The notes under the pieces were generated by a model, which saw only the letters and a list, made by a program, of their open reading frames with translations, did no database searches and was not told the origin of the DNA. A program made the position numbers and the translations under genes. DNA of 64,000 bases from Neostapfia colusana (Eukaryota; Streptophyta; Magnoliopsida; Poales; Poaceae), in NCBI GenBank assembly GCA_030760725.1, contig JASWHV010000009.1, positions 109,317,854-109,381,853 on the forward strand, in the 5' to 3' direction. Shown here piece by piece: positions 11,101-20,977 of the stretch; within the stretch, counting starts at the first letter, position 1, and each line of letters opens with the position of its first letter.

Positions 11101-12276
11101 GGGACGCTGACGGAGACGGTGTACTGTAGTCAGCCGACAGGGTTTGTTGATTCAGCTTGTCCAGACATGGTCTGCCGGCGGAACAAGTCCCTGTACGGGC
11201 TGAAGCAGGCACCTCGGGCCTGGTACAGCCGGTTTGCCTCCTTCCTGGTCTCGCTCGGCTTCGTCGAGGCTAAGTCGGACACTTCGCTCTTCATCTACAG
11301 GCGTGAGGGTGACACCGTCTACCTCCTCCTGTACGTGGACGATATTGTCCTCACGGCGTCCAGCTCGGCTCTTCTTCAGCGCACGATCTCCGCCCTGCAG
11401 CGTGAGTTTGCGATGAAGGATCTCGGCCAGCTTCACCACTTCCTGGGCGTTGCGGTTGAGCACCGCCCGGGTGCTCTTTTCCTCCACCAGCGGCAGTACT
11501 GCCTGGATATCCTCGAGCGAGCGGGTATGGCTGATTGCAAGCCATGCTCCACTCCCGTGGACACCCAGGCAAAGATGTCTTCGACCGATGGTGCTCCGGT
11601 AGCCGACCCCACCACTTACAGGAGTCTTGCTGGTGCACTGCAGTATCTCACCTTCACCAGGCCGGACATCTCCTACGCGGTTCAGCAGGTGTGTCTCCAC
11701 ATGCATGATCCGCGGGAGCCCCATCTCACGGCGGTGAAGCGGATCCTTCGGTACCTGCGTGGCACTCACGACTACGGTCTTCTTCTGCGGCGTGACTCTA
11801 CCTCCGAGCTGGTCGTCTACACTGACGCTGACTGGGCGGGCTGCCCGGATACCCGTCGGTCCACCTCTGGCTACGCCGTCTTCCTGGGCGGCAACCTCGT
11901 CTCCTGGTCCTCGAAGCGGCAGCACGTGGTGTCCCGCTCGAGTGCCGAGGCGGAATATCGCGCCGTGGCCAACGGCGTGGCCGAGTCTTCCTGGCTTCAG
12001 CAGCTGCTTCAGGAGCTTCACTCTCCCCTCGTCCGGAGTACGTTGGTCTACTGCGACAACGTCAGCGCCGTCTATGTCTCCACCAACCCGGTGCAGCATC
12101 AGCGCACGAAGCACGTAGAGATCAATCTTCACTTTGTTCGTGAGCGGGTGGCTCTCGGGGAGGTGCGTGTCCTGCACGTACCGACGTCGTCGCAGTTCGC
12201 CGACATCTTCACCAAGGCACTTCCTTCGACGGTGTTCACCGAGTTTCGGTCCAGTCTCAACATCTGCCGTGGCTAG
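8101..12276 (+). pseudogene. Copia C pol: protease, integrase, RT, RNase H
   Basis: One reading frame of about 1390 codons has only two nonsense codons, TAG at 10243-10245 and TAG at 10840-10842. Order of parts: an unrecognised N-terminal segment (8101-8460; e.g. LQQVLDRALEVLVPLQDYHG), protease (DWVVDSGASYH near 8660), integrase zinc finger (HRRLGHPG...CHACQLG), integrase core with D-D-E (HCDLWTSP, VQCDNRREF, NGKAERMIR), a repeat-rich linker (10021-10440), RT (LDVKNAFLHG, YVDD) and RNase H (YTDADWAG, SSAEAEYRA, CDNVSAV) to the stop at 12274-12276. The second stop replaces the Trp of the conserved TWDLVPRP block. It reads through in the same frame, so two substitutions account for the damage. 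Confidence 0.92.
10021..10440 (+). repeat. Ala/Pro-rich tandem repeat in Copia C integrase-RT linker
   Basis: Imperfect repeats encode PAAPRAAP(T/V)(T/S)P-like units between integrase and RT ('gctgcgccacgcgcggccccg'). Equivalent repeats occur in Copia A (18720-18900) and Copia D (14815-14935). The first nonsense codon (10243) falls inside the array. Confidence 0.8.
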
Positions 12277-12296
12277 ATGTTGGGACTGCGGGGGGG

Positions 12297-12432
12297 TGTT
12301 AGACTGCATGTATAGGGGTTAGGGGTATTTCAGTCTTTTGGTATTAGGGTTGCTTAACCCTTAAGTTGTATCCCCCTATATATGTAACCCATTGACAAGT
12401 GTTAATAGAGATTACTTTTTCCTAATCTAATT
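12297..12432 (+). repeat. Copia C 3' LTR
   Basis: 136 bp, preceded by the polypurine tract 'gggactgcgggggg' (12282-12296) and followed by the target duplication cttgc. Confidence 0.92.
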
Positions 12433-12437
12433 CTTGC

Positions 12438-14668
12438 AAAAGTAAAACAGTCAAGCAATCGCCTATACACACTGAATCTCAAACAGGCAAGATCTGAATG
12501 TTGGTTATCAAGATCAACTGAATAATCATGGCTATGGCATGCAAGATATGGCCATATAAATTTCTATGCTCTGAAGAAACTGTCAGAAAAGAACATTATA
12601 AAAGGAATACCTTTGATTGATCATATAGAGCGCATTTGTGATGGATGTCTTGTAGGAAAACAGCATAGGAAAACTTTTTGTTCCAAAGATGTTTTCCGTG
12701 CTCTCGGACCTTTGGAGCTGCTGTATGGAGATTTATGTGGACAAATCACACCAGAAACTAACTCTGGTAAGAGGAATTTCCTTCTCCTTGTTGATGATTA
12801 CTCAAGATACATGTGGATTAAATTATTATCCAGCAAAGATGAAACGTTTGAAGAGTTTTTGAAACTAAAGACAGCCATGGAACTAGAATTATCTTTGAAA
12901 GTTTATTCATTTCGTACTGAACAAGGAGGTGAATTTACATCAAGAAAATTCAATGATTATTGTCAGTGTAAAGAAATAAAAAGATATGTTACAGCCCCTT
13001 ACTCACCACAGCAAAACCGGCGTAGTAGAAAGAAGAAATCAAACCATTGTTAAAATGGCTCGTAGTCTGCTCAAAAGCAAGAATATGCCAAACAGTTTTT
13101 GGGGAGAAGCAGTTACATTGGCAGTATATATCCTAAATAGATCTCCAACAAAAGTAATGCTGAACAGAACACCATATGAAGCACTCTATGAAAAAAAACC
13201 AAATGTGGCACATCTGAGAGTATTTGGTTGTGTGGGACATGTTAAAAGAACTGCACCACACCTTAGCAAGTTGGAAGATAGAAGTACAAAAATGGTATTT
13301 ATTGGGTATGAAACAGGAGCTCATTCTAAAGCTTATAGGATGTATGATCCTGTGGCTAAGAAAGTGTATATTTTGCGAGATGTCGTATTTGAAGAAAATA
13401 GAGCCTGGAATTGGGAAGATGAGCCTTCCTCTTCCTCTAGAAAATCAAGCTGTGAGCTGCTAGTTGTGGAGTATTATTCCCATGTTGATACAGAAAGAAC
13501 TCAGAATGAAGGGACACTACCTAGAGATCCAGAACAATATGAGAATGAAAATAATATTCCAGAAACTCCTGTACACAATTCACCTGTGTCACCAAGAACA
13601 CCAGTTGAGAATGTGAGTCCAGTTTCAAATGAAGGACCACAACGAATGAGAAATATCTCTTCAATATATAGAGAAACCGTTCCAATGGACCTTGAATATT
13701 CGGGTTTATATTTATATGGAATGGATGAACCAACAAGTTTTAAAGAGGCAAGTGCTGAACCCAAATGGAGGCAAGCTATAGAAGAAGAATTGTCATCAAT
13801 CCAAAAGAATAATACTTGGACAATGACCAAGTTGCCTGTTGGACAGAAAGCTATAGGTTTAAAGTGGGTGTTCAAGTTAAAAAAGGATAATAAAGAAGAG
13901 ATAGTTAAACACAAAGCAAGGTTGGTAGCGAAAGGATACGTTCAACGACTAGGCATTGATTTTGAAGAAGTATATGCACCAGTTGCTCGATTAGAAACTG
14001 TAAGGCTGCTATTAGCTCTTGCTATCCAAAAGGAATGGGAAGTTCATCATATGGATGTTAAGTCAGCATTTTGAAATGGAGACTTGGTTGAGGAGGTGTA
14101 TGAAAAGAAAGGAGAAGAAGACAAAGTAATGAGACTGCATAAGGCCTTATATGGACTCAGACAAGCACCGAGAGCATGGAACTCAAAACTGGATAAAACA
14201 TTGGTTTCTCTAGGATTTAGGAAATTCTTTTAGAACATGGAGTATACAGAAAAAGTCATCAAGAGAAGATTTTACTAATTGGTGTTTGTGTTGATGACTT
14301 AAGAATGATAGGTGATAGCACTGAAGAAATTGATACCTTCAAGGTGCAGATGAAAAAGATGTTCGGCATGAGTGATTTGGGTTTACTCAGCTATTATCTT
14401 GGTATTGAAGTATACCAAAGTTCAGGTGCGATATTTTTAGGTCAATCAGCTTATGCCAAGAAGGTGTTAGAAAAATGTGGAATGCAAGATTGCAATCCAA
14501 CACAAATTCTTTTGGACACTAGATCAAAGTTAAGAAAGGAAAGTACAGGTTCCCTGTTGACAGTACTCAATACCAAAGTATTGTGGGAAGCTTACGATAT
14601 TTAACACATACTCGACCTGAGTTGGCCCACTCAGTTGGTATTGTAAGTCGATTTATGGAGAAACCCAC
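12438..14668 (+). pseudogene. Copia B integrase and reverse transcriptase
   Basis: This is the continuation of Copia B after C. The integrase zinc finger (ARYGHINFYALKKL ... CDGCLVGKQHRK) is followed by the core: DLCGQI with the first Asp, then RTEQGGEF, where the second catalytic Asp is replaced by Glu. A frameshift near 13019 precedes VVERRNQTI with the catalytic Glu. RT follows (LKWVFKLKKD, MDVKSAF) with a stop at 14072-14074, another frame break near 14232, and the active site CVDD (usual YVDD) near 14290. The frame is lost near 14600, and Copia D interrupts at MEKP. Confidence 0.9.
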
Positions 14669-14773
14669 TGTTGGAATGTATTAGTGTTTTGGGCTAGGCC
14701 CAGTCCACTCTTGTATCTATATATGTGTACCCACCCCTATGGGGTTAATCAATCAAGTCATTATTCTCTATTA
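14669..14773 (+). repeat. Copia D 5' LTR
   Basis: 105 bp, among the shortest LTRs of any Copia element. It has a TATA-like 'tctatatatgtg' near 14717. Paired with 16693-16797. Confidence 0.92.
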
Positions 14774-14786
14774 TGGTATCAGAGCC
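14774..14786 (+). promoter_or_regulatory. Copia D primer-binding site
   Basis: TGGTATCAGAGCC directly after the LTR is a full match to the plant Copia initiator-tRNA-Met primer site. Confidence 0.92.
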
Positions 14787-14846
14787 AGTAATCCCTAACC
14801 CTAACACCCCCTCGAGGTCAGAGACGTCGGGGCCGCGCGTGCCGCG

Positions 14847-16673
14847 GTGGTCGTGGTCGGAGACGCCGGGGCCGCGCGTGGCACGGTGGTCGGGGTCGGA
14901 GACGCCGGGGCCGCGCGTGGCGCGGTCCCACGGTTTGCCGACCCGGCTCTTGTCTACCAGCGACGAGAGCGGGTTGGTGACTCCACTCCTGCTCGCCTCG
15001 AGCCCCCGGTGTACCACCCGCCTTTGCTCCACCGGGACCCAGGGCACGTTCACCCGATGGTGACTAGACGTGCAGCTGGGGTCCTCCGGCCTGCACAGCG
15101 CTTCTCTGGGGTCGTCCTCTCTTCGACGACGCCTCTACTGTCTGCTTCCTCTTCGGTATCACCTATACCGACTTCCGTCCGTAGTGCCTTCGTCGATCCT
15201 CACTGGCGCCGCGCTATGGAGGAAGAGTATGCGGCCCTACTTGCCAAGCGGACTTGGGACCTTGTCCCTCGGCAAGTGGGTCTTCACGCATAAGAGGAAG
15301 GCCGATGGATCCCTAGAGAGATATAAGGCTCGATGGGTACTTCGGGGCTTCACTCAGTGCCCTGGAGTGGACTACGACGAGACTTTCAGCCCGGTGGTTA
15401 AGCTAGCGACGGTTCGTATTGTTCTGTTGTTGGCTCTCTCGCGTTCTTGGCCAGTCCGCCAGCTGGACGTGAAGAATGCCTTCCTCCACGGTACTCTGAC
15501 GGAGATGGTGTACTGCTGTCAGCCGACAGGATTTGTTGATTCAGCTCAACCAGTCATAGTATGCAAGCTGAATAAGTCCTTGTACGGTCTGAAGCAGGCA
15601 CCTCGAGCCTAGTACAGCAGCTTCGCCTCCTTCCTGGTCTCCTTGGACTTCGTTGAAGCCAAGTCGGACACGTCATTGTTTGTCTATCGACAGGAGGGTG
15701 ACACTGCTTACCTTCTTCTGTACGTCGATGACATTGTGCTGACGGCGTCGAGTCTGGCTCTCCTTCAGCGTACTATCTCTGCCCTCCAGCAGGAGTTCGC
15801 TATGAAGAACTTGGGTCGGCTTCACCACTTCTTGGGGATTGCGGTCGAGGACAGATCAGGTGGCCTGTTTCTTCACCAGCGGCAGTATTGTCTAGACATC
15901 CTCGAGCGCGCGGGCATGGCTGAGTGTAAGCCGTGCTCCACGCCGGTAGATACCTAGGCAAAGGTCTCCTCTGCCGACGGGACACCTGGCAGTGACCCGA
16001 CTGCCTACAGGAGTCTTGCAGGTGCGCTCCAGTACCTCACCTTCACCAGGTCGGACATCTCCTACGCGGTTCAGCAGGTGTGCCTACACATGCATGACCC
16101 GCGGGAGCCGCACCTCACCGTTGTGAAGCGGATTCTTCGGTACCTGCGCGGCTCCCTCGACTACGGCCTTCTACTTTGACGTGACTCGCCCTCCGAGTTG
16201 GTTGTCTACACTGACGCTGACTGGGCGGGATGCCCAGACACCCGCCGTTCTACCTCCGGTTACGCTGTCTTCCTGGGGGGGGGGGGGGGGGCCTCGTCTC
16301 CTGGTCCTCGAAGCGGCAGCCCGTGGTCTCGCGCTCGAGTGCTGAGGCGGAGTATCGCGCTGTGTCTAACGGCGTGGCTGGGGCTTCTTGGCTTCAGCAG
16401 CTACATCAGGAGCTTCACTCCCCCGTCGCCCGGAGCACGTTGGTCTACTGTGATAATGTCAGCGCCGTCTACCTCTCCACCAACCTCGTCCAGCATCAGC
16501 GCACGAAGCATGTGGAGATTGATCTCCATTTTGTTCGTGAGCGGGTTGCACGTGGCGAGGTCCGGGTTCTCCACGTCCCGACGACGTCTCAGTTCGCCGA
16601 CATCTTCATGAAGGGCCTCCCGTCGACGCTGTTTTTAGAGTTCCGGTCCAGTCTCAACATCTGTTGTGGCTAG
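14847..16673 (+). pseudogene. Copia D RT and RNase H
   Basis: Close relative of Copia C pol. The linker with GAARG-type repeats is followed by HPMVTRRAAGV, WRRAMEEEYAALLAKRTWDLVPR, then a small deletion that shifts frame at about 15271. RT continues (LDVKNAFLHG; stop at 15610-15612 replacing Trp; YVDD near 15725), with further stops at 15955 and 16177. A run of 17 G at 16275-16291 replaces the GGNLVS codons and shifts frame again. RNase H then reads to the natural stop at 16671-16673. Confidence 0.9.
16275..16291 (+). repeat. 17-G homopolymer in Copia D RNase H
   Basis: The relatives A and C read 'ctgggcggcaacctcgtc' here; D reads a pure run of 17 G. It may be a real homopolymer expansion or an assembly or base-calling fault. 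Confidence 0.85.
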
Positions 16674-16692
16674 ATGTTGGGATTGCGGGGGG

Positions 16693-16797
16693 TGTTGGAC
16701 TGTATTAGTGTTTTGGGCTAGGCCCAACCCACTCTTGTATCTATATATGTGTACCCACCCCTATGGGGTTAATCAATCAAGTCATTATTCTCTATTA
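16693..16797 (+). repeat. Copia D 3' LTR
   Basis: 105 bp, preceded by the G-rich polypurine tract at 16679-16692 and followed by the duplication cctac. Confidence 0.92.
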
Positions 16798-16802
16798 CCT
16801 AC

Positions 16803-17368
16803 TACTGAACATTATGCTGCTGTTAAACAAGTGCTAAGGTATATTAAAGGAACATTGAATTATGGGATTATGTATAAACAGAGTAAACAAGGATTAAAGC
16901 TTAATGGGTTTTCAGACAGTGATGTTGCTGGAAACTTAGATGATCGGAAAAGCACTTCTGGAATGATTCTTTTTTCTAGGCTCAAATCGAATCAGTTGGT
17001 GTTCTCACAAATAAAAGGTAGTAGCACTATCTTATTGCGAAGCAGAATACATAGCAGCAGGTACAGCTGCTTGTCAAGGAGTATGGTTAAGGAGATTATT
17101 AGCTGAGCTAATTGAAGAAAAGGAGGAAGAGCCAGTATTGATTCAAGTTGACAATCAGTCTGCTATTTCTTTGTGCAAAAATCTAATACTCCATGAAAGA
17201 AGCGAGCATATAGAAACACGATTTTATTTTATCAGAAAGTGTGTTGAGGAAGGGAAAATCGATGTGCAGCATGTGTGTACAAACAATCAATTTGCAGATA
17301 TTTTGACAAAGTCACTAAGCCGTCCTAAGTTTCAAGAAATCGATGTTCAAGAAATAAAGGTTAGATAA
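16803..17368 (+). pseudogene. Copia B RNase H
   Basis: It resumes Copia B at the sense of ...TTEHYAAVKQVLRYIKG, then FSDSDVAGNLDDRKSTSG (catalytic Asp region), a frame break in the Glu motif region near 17000-17110, then VDNQSAISLCKN, HIETRFYFIR and NNQFADILTKSL near the natural end at 17366-17368. It is followed after 15 bases by the 3' LTR. Confidence 0.9.
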
Positions 17369-17383
17369 GTTTAAGGAGGTGAT

Positions 17384-17697
17384 TGCTGAGTAAGCTTGTC
17401 TATTATCGGATTTCTATCAAACGATGAACAGTAGTCGAGTTAGTTTCATAGTCTTAGGAGTTTTAGTTTAGGAAAAGCAGAGTCCTAAACCATATACGGA
17501 TCCCGTCGAGTTGGACTCAGATTGTAAATCGTGTTGGACGTGGAAACAACATGGAAAAGGTCTATATAAAGAAAAGAAACAAGATTAGAGGTAGGATCAA
17601 TTTTCAGAGAGCAAAAACTCGTCTATTTAGTATTCTGTTCGCGTTCTCTGTTTTAACGACATTTCTCCTCGTTTTGATCATAAGATAGGAACCAACG
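17384..17697 (+). repeat. Copia B 3' LTR
   Basis: 314 bp, preceded by 'taaggaggtgat' as polypurine tract and followed by the target duplication ggata at 17698-17702. Confidence 0.93.
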
Positions 17698-17702
17698 GGA
17701 TA

Positions 17703-20700
17703 GTCGATTCCGGAGGGTCATACGATACCACCCCGAATGTTGCTATACTCTCTTTCACCCACCCTCCCAATCTCTATTTTCCTTCATTTATCGTTGTTGG
17801 GAATGGGTTTGTTCTTCCGGTCACCTCAGTAGGTGATCTCGATCTTTCGGGTTCTTTCCAGCTTAAAAACATTCTTGTCGCTCCGGATATCATTCAAAAC
17901 TTGCTTTCTATCTGTCGTTTTACCGCTGACAACAATGTTTCTATTGAGTTTGATCCGTTTGATTTGTCTGTGAAGGATCTTTCTACCCGGCGACCTCTTT
18001 TTTGATGTGATAGCTCGGGACCCCTATACACACTTCGGCTTCCTACTTCCGCTACATCACCACCTTTTGCTTTGACTACGACAGCTTCATCCATTATTTG
18101 GCATCGTCGGCTTGGCCACCCTGGTGCAGATGCTATGTTGAAGTTGTCCAGTAGTTCTGTTATCTCGTGTTCTAGGGGCAACCCCCACTCAATCCTTGAA
18201 GATACGAAGCAATATTCCACCACATGACTCCCTATGTCATGCTTGTCAGCTTGGTCGCCATGTTCGGCTTCTTTTTCCCACATTTGTGACTCATGTTGAG
18301 CACGTTTTTTATCTTATACATTGTGATTTGTGGACATCACCCATTATCAGTGTATTCTCACCATCAATAATGTCATGCGCTCCCTGATGTTCCAGGCATC
18401 TGTTCTAGCCCGATACTAGGTGGAGGCTCTCCATACTGCCACACTTCTGACTAATCGTCTTCTGACCAAGTTGATTTGTGCCTCCACCCCCTACTTTGCT
18501 CTATATGGCACCGATCCTCTTTATGATCACCTTCGAGTTTTCGGGTGCGCTTGCTACCCTAACCTTTCCGCCATTGCCCCGCATAAGCTTGCGCCCCGCT
18601 TGACACGATGTGTTTTTCTCGGGTATTCCCTTGATCATAAGGGGTACCGTGCTTAGATCTCACTACTCACCGCCTTTTGATCTTTCGGTACGTCGTCTTC
18701 GACGAGTCCTCCTGATGTACCTTAGGTGGCCCTGACGTCACCAGTTGCGCCACGCGCGGCATCGACGTCTCCGGCATCGCCTGCTGCGCCTCGGGTGACC
18801 CCTACGTCACCAGTTGCGCCACCGCGGGCTCAGCTTCCCCGACGTCACCTGCAGCGAGCCCGACGTCACCAGACGCACCAGGCGCAGCAGCGACGACGAC
18901 TTCTCGCTTCGCCGACCCCGCACTTGTCTACCAGCGACGAGCGCGGGAGGGGGCCCCTGCTCCAGTTGCGCCACGCGCGGCCTCGAGACCCACCCTCGTC
19001 TACCCACGACGAGAGAAGGTTGTTGTACCCGAGCGACCGGTGTACAACCCTTCTCTTCTCCACAGGGATCCTGGTCACGTCCACCCGATGGTGACTCGAC
19101 GTGCGTCCGGGAGTCTCCGGCCAGTTGAGCGCTTTGCTGGAGCTGCTTTTTAGTCGACGACATCTCCACCGACCGGCTCTTCTTCGATCTCACCTGTACC
19201 TACTTCTATGCGCAGCGCCCTCGCCGACCTTCACTGGCGCCGCGCTTTGGAGGAAGAGTATGAGGCCCTGCTTGCCAACTAGACCTGGGACCTGGTTCCC
19301 CGCCCCGGTCGTGGCAATGTTGCCACGGGCAAGTGGGTGTTCACACATAAGAAGGCGGACGGTACCTTGGAGTGGTACAAGGCTCGGTGGGTACTTTGGG
19401 GCTTCACTCAGTGCCCTGGAGTCGACTACGATGAGACTTTCAGCCCAGTGGTGAAGTCGGCAAGTGTTCGTACCGTTTTGTCGCTGGCTCTCTCGCGTTC
19501 TTGGCCCGTCCACCAGTTGGACGTCAAGAATGCTTTACTCCACGGTACACTGACCGAGACGGTGTACTACAGTCAGCCGACAGGATTTGTTGATTCAGCT
19601 CACCCAGACATGGTCTGTAAGCTGAACAAATCTCTGTACGGTCTGAAGCGGGCACCGAGAGCCTGGTATAGCCGGTTCGCCTCCTTATTGGTCTCACAGG
19701 GGTTCGTGGAAGCTAAGTCGGACACTTCGCTATTTGTCTATCGACGTGGCAGTGACATTGTTTACCTTCTACTGTACGTTGATGACATTGTACTCACAGC
19801 GTCCAGTCCGGCTCTTCTTCGGCGCACTATTTCTACTTTACAGCAGGAGTTCGCTATGAAGGACCTGGGCCGCCTCCACCACTTGTTGGGTATTGCTGTC
19901 GAGGACCAACCAGACGGCTTGTTCCTTCACCAGCGACAGTACTGCCTGGATATCCTCCAGCGAGCGGGCATGGCTGAGTGCAAGTCGTGCTCCACTCCAG
20001 TGGATACTCAGGCGATGCTCTCCGCTACCGACGGGACACCCGTCACTGACCCCACTACTTACAGGAGTCTTGTAGGTGTTCTTCAGTACCTCACCTTCAC
20101 CAGGCCAGATATCTCCTATGCGGTTCAGCAGGTGTGCCTCCACATGCATGACCCGAGGGAGCCGCACCTCACCGCTGTGAAGCGGATTCTTCAGTACTTA
20201 CGAGGCACCCTCGACTACGACCTCCTCCTTCGACGTGACGCGGCCTCCGAACTGGTCGTGTACACCGACGCTGACTGGGCAGGCTGCCCGGACACTCGTC
20301 GGTCTACCTCTGGGTACGTCGTCTTCCTGGGCGGTAATCTCGTCTCCTGGTCCTCGAAGCGATAGCCCGTGGTGTCGCGTTCGAGTGCTGAGGCGGAGTA
20401 TCGCGCCGTGGCTAACGGCGTGGCTGAGACTTCCTGGCTTCAGCAGCTGCTTCAGGAGCTCCACACTCCCGTCGCCAGGAGCACCCTGATCTACTGCGGC
20501 AACGTCAGTGCCGTGTACCTCTCCACCAACCCGGTCCAGCATCAGCGCACAAAGCATGTGGAGATCGACCTCCATTTTGTTCATGAGCGGATTGCACGTG
20601 GCGAGGTTTAGGTACTCCATGTCCCGACGACGACGCAGTTCGCCGATATCTTCACGAAGGGCCTCCCGTCATCGCTGTTCTCCGAGTTTCGGTCCAGTCT

Positions 20701-20719
20701 TAACATCTGTAGTGGCTAG
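17703..20719 (+). pseudogene. Copia A pol
   Basis: Continuation of Copia A: protease VDSGGSYDTTPN (DSGA changed to DSGG), integrase zinc finger (HRRLGHPG, CHACQLG). The catalytic core is then missing: about 285 bp present in Copia C are lost at about 18355, removing all of the block from SGYKYYLVV to ERMIRTT. Past the deletion the sequence resumes at NDVMRSLM. Linker repeats (18720-18900), RT (LDVKNALLHG, YVDD) and RNase H (YTDADWAG) follow, with stops at 19279, 20363 and 20608 and several frame breaks upstream of 18700. The natural stop is at 20717-20719. Confidence 0.9.
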
Positions 20720-20737
20720 ATGTTGTGACTGCGGTGG

Positions 20738-20903
20738 TGTTAGACTCTATAATTGTGTGGCTAATATAGGGGTAATTTAGTTATTAGTGAGGGATTAGGG
20801 TTAGGGGTAGTTTAGTCTTTTCCCCTCACCTAATCACTCTATAATGGACCTTGTACCCTCATTATCTTAATCATCTAATACAGCCTCTATTAGCCCTCTA
20901 ATA
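20738..20903 (+). repeat. Copia A 3' LTR
   Basis: 166 bp, paired with 3552-3719. Its outer end lies only 74 bases before the first visible tRNA ligase exon. Confidence 0.92.
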
Positions 20904-20977
20904 TTAATAATTATCATCTTTGACTCTTTTCCTTTAGTCATTAGGTTGATCTTGTGTTTGATTCCATGATCTTGTAG

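Larger units (their letters stand above)
7476..12432 (+). mobile_element. Copia C: gag-less Copia with nearly open pol
   Basis: A 4957-bp element with 136-bp LTRs (TGTTAGACTGC...CTAATCTAATT) that differ at two positions by eye. The perfect 5-bp duplication cttgc is at 7471-7475 and 12433-12437. A primer-binding site (TGGTATCAG) follows the 5' LTR and a G-rich polypurine tract precedes the 3' LTR. Pol is one frame with two TAG stops and every catalytic motif intact. The gag position holds a GC-rich Pro/Arg-coding tract and about 110 codons of unknown origin. It is the youngest insertion of the nest by LTR identity, so it probably moved with proteins supplied in trans. Confidence 0.92.
14669..16797 (+). 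mobile_element. Copia D: 2.1-kb RT-RNase H-only deletion derivative
   Basis: The LTRs are 105 bp each (TGTTGGA...CTCTATTA) with three differences by eye. They are flanked by cccac (14664-14668) and cctac (16798-16802), a 5-bp duplication with one substitution. A canonical primer-binding site TGGTATCAGAGCC is at 14774, and a polypurine tract lies before the 3' LTR. Between them only the integrase-RT linker, RT and RNase H remain; gag, protease and integrase are absent. The two ends are intact and it has its own target duplication, so the shortened form itself transposed. Confidence 0.92.
5786..17697 (+). mobile_element. Copia B (Tnt1-94-like pol), inserted in Copia A
   Basis: A Copia element of about 4.8 kb own length, AT-rich and clearly unlike A, C and D. 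Its 314-bp LTRs run TG(T/C)TGAGTAAGC...GGAACCAAC(A/G). A perfect 5-bp target duplication, ggata, lies at 5781-5785 and 17698-17702. The primer-binding site TGGTACCAGAGC is at 6102. It holds gag, protease, integrase, RT and RNase H in order, all with frame damage. Two Copia elements entered it later: C (7476-12432) in the protease-integrase spacer and D (14669-16797) at the RT-RNase H junction. The LTRs differ at roughly 23 of 314 sites by eye. Confidence 0.93.
3552..20903 (+). mobile_element. Copia A, outermost element of the Copia nest
   Basis: A Ty1/copia element with 168/166-bp LTRs starts TGTTAGACTC and has a primer-binding site (TGGTATCA) directly after the 5' LTR. It carries gag (3765-5785) and pol (17703-20719). 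Its own length is about 5.4 kb; the remaining 11.9 kb is Copia B, which entered between the Trp-Ile and the Val-Asp-Ser-Gly codons of the protease. The two LTRs differ at about 10 positions plus a 2-base indel by eye (about 6%). Several stops and an integrase-core deletion make it non-functional. No clean 5-bp flanking duplication is visible (attat before, ttaat after). Confidence 0.9.

Noticed and set aside
11152..12309. 385-codon minus-strand ORF opposite Copia C RT
   Set aside because: Shadow of a GC-rich coding strand; no family motif, and the plus strand has full RT-RNase H motifs.
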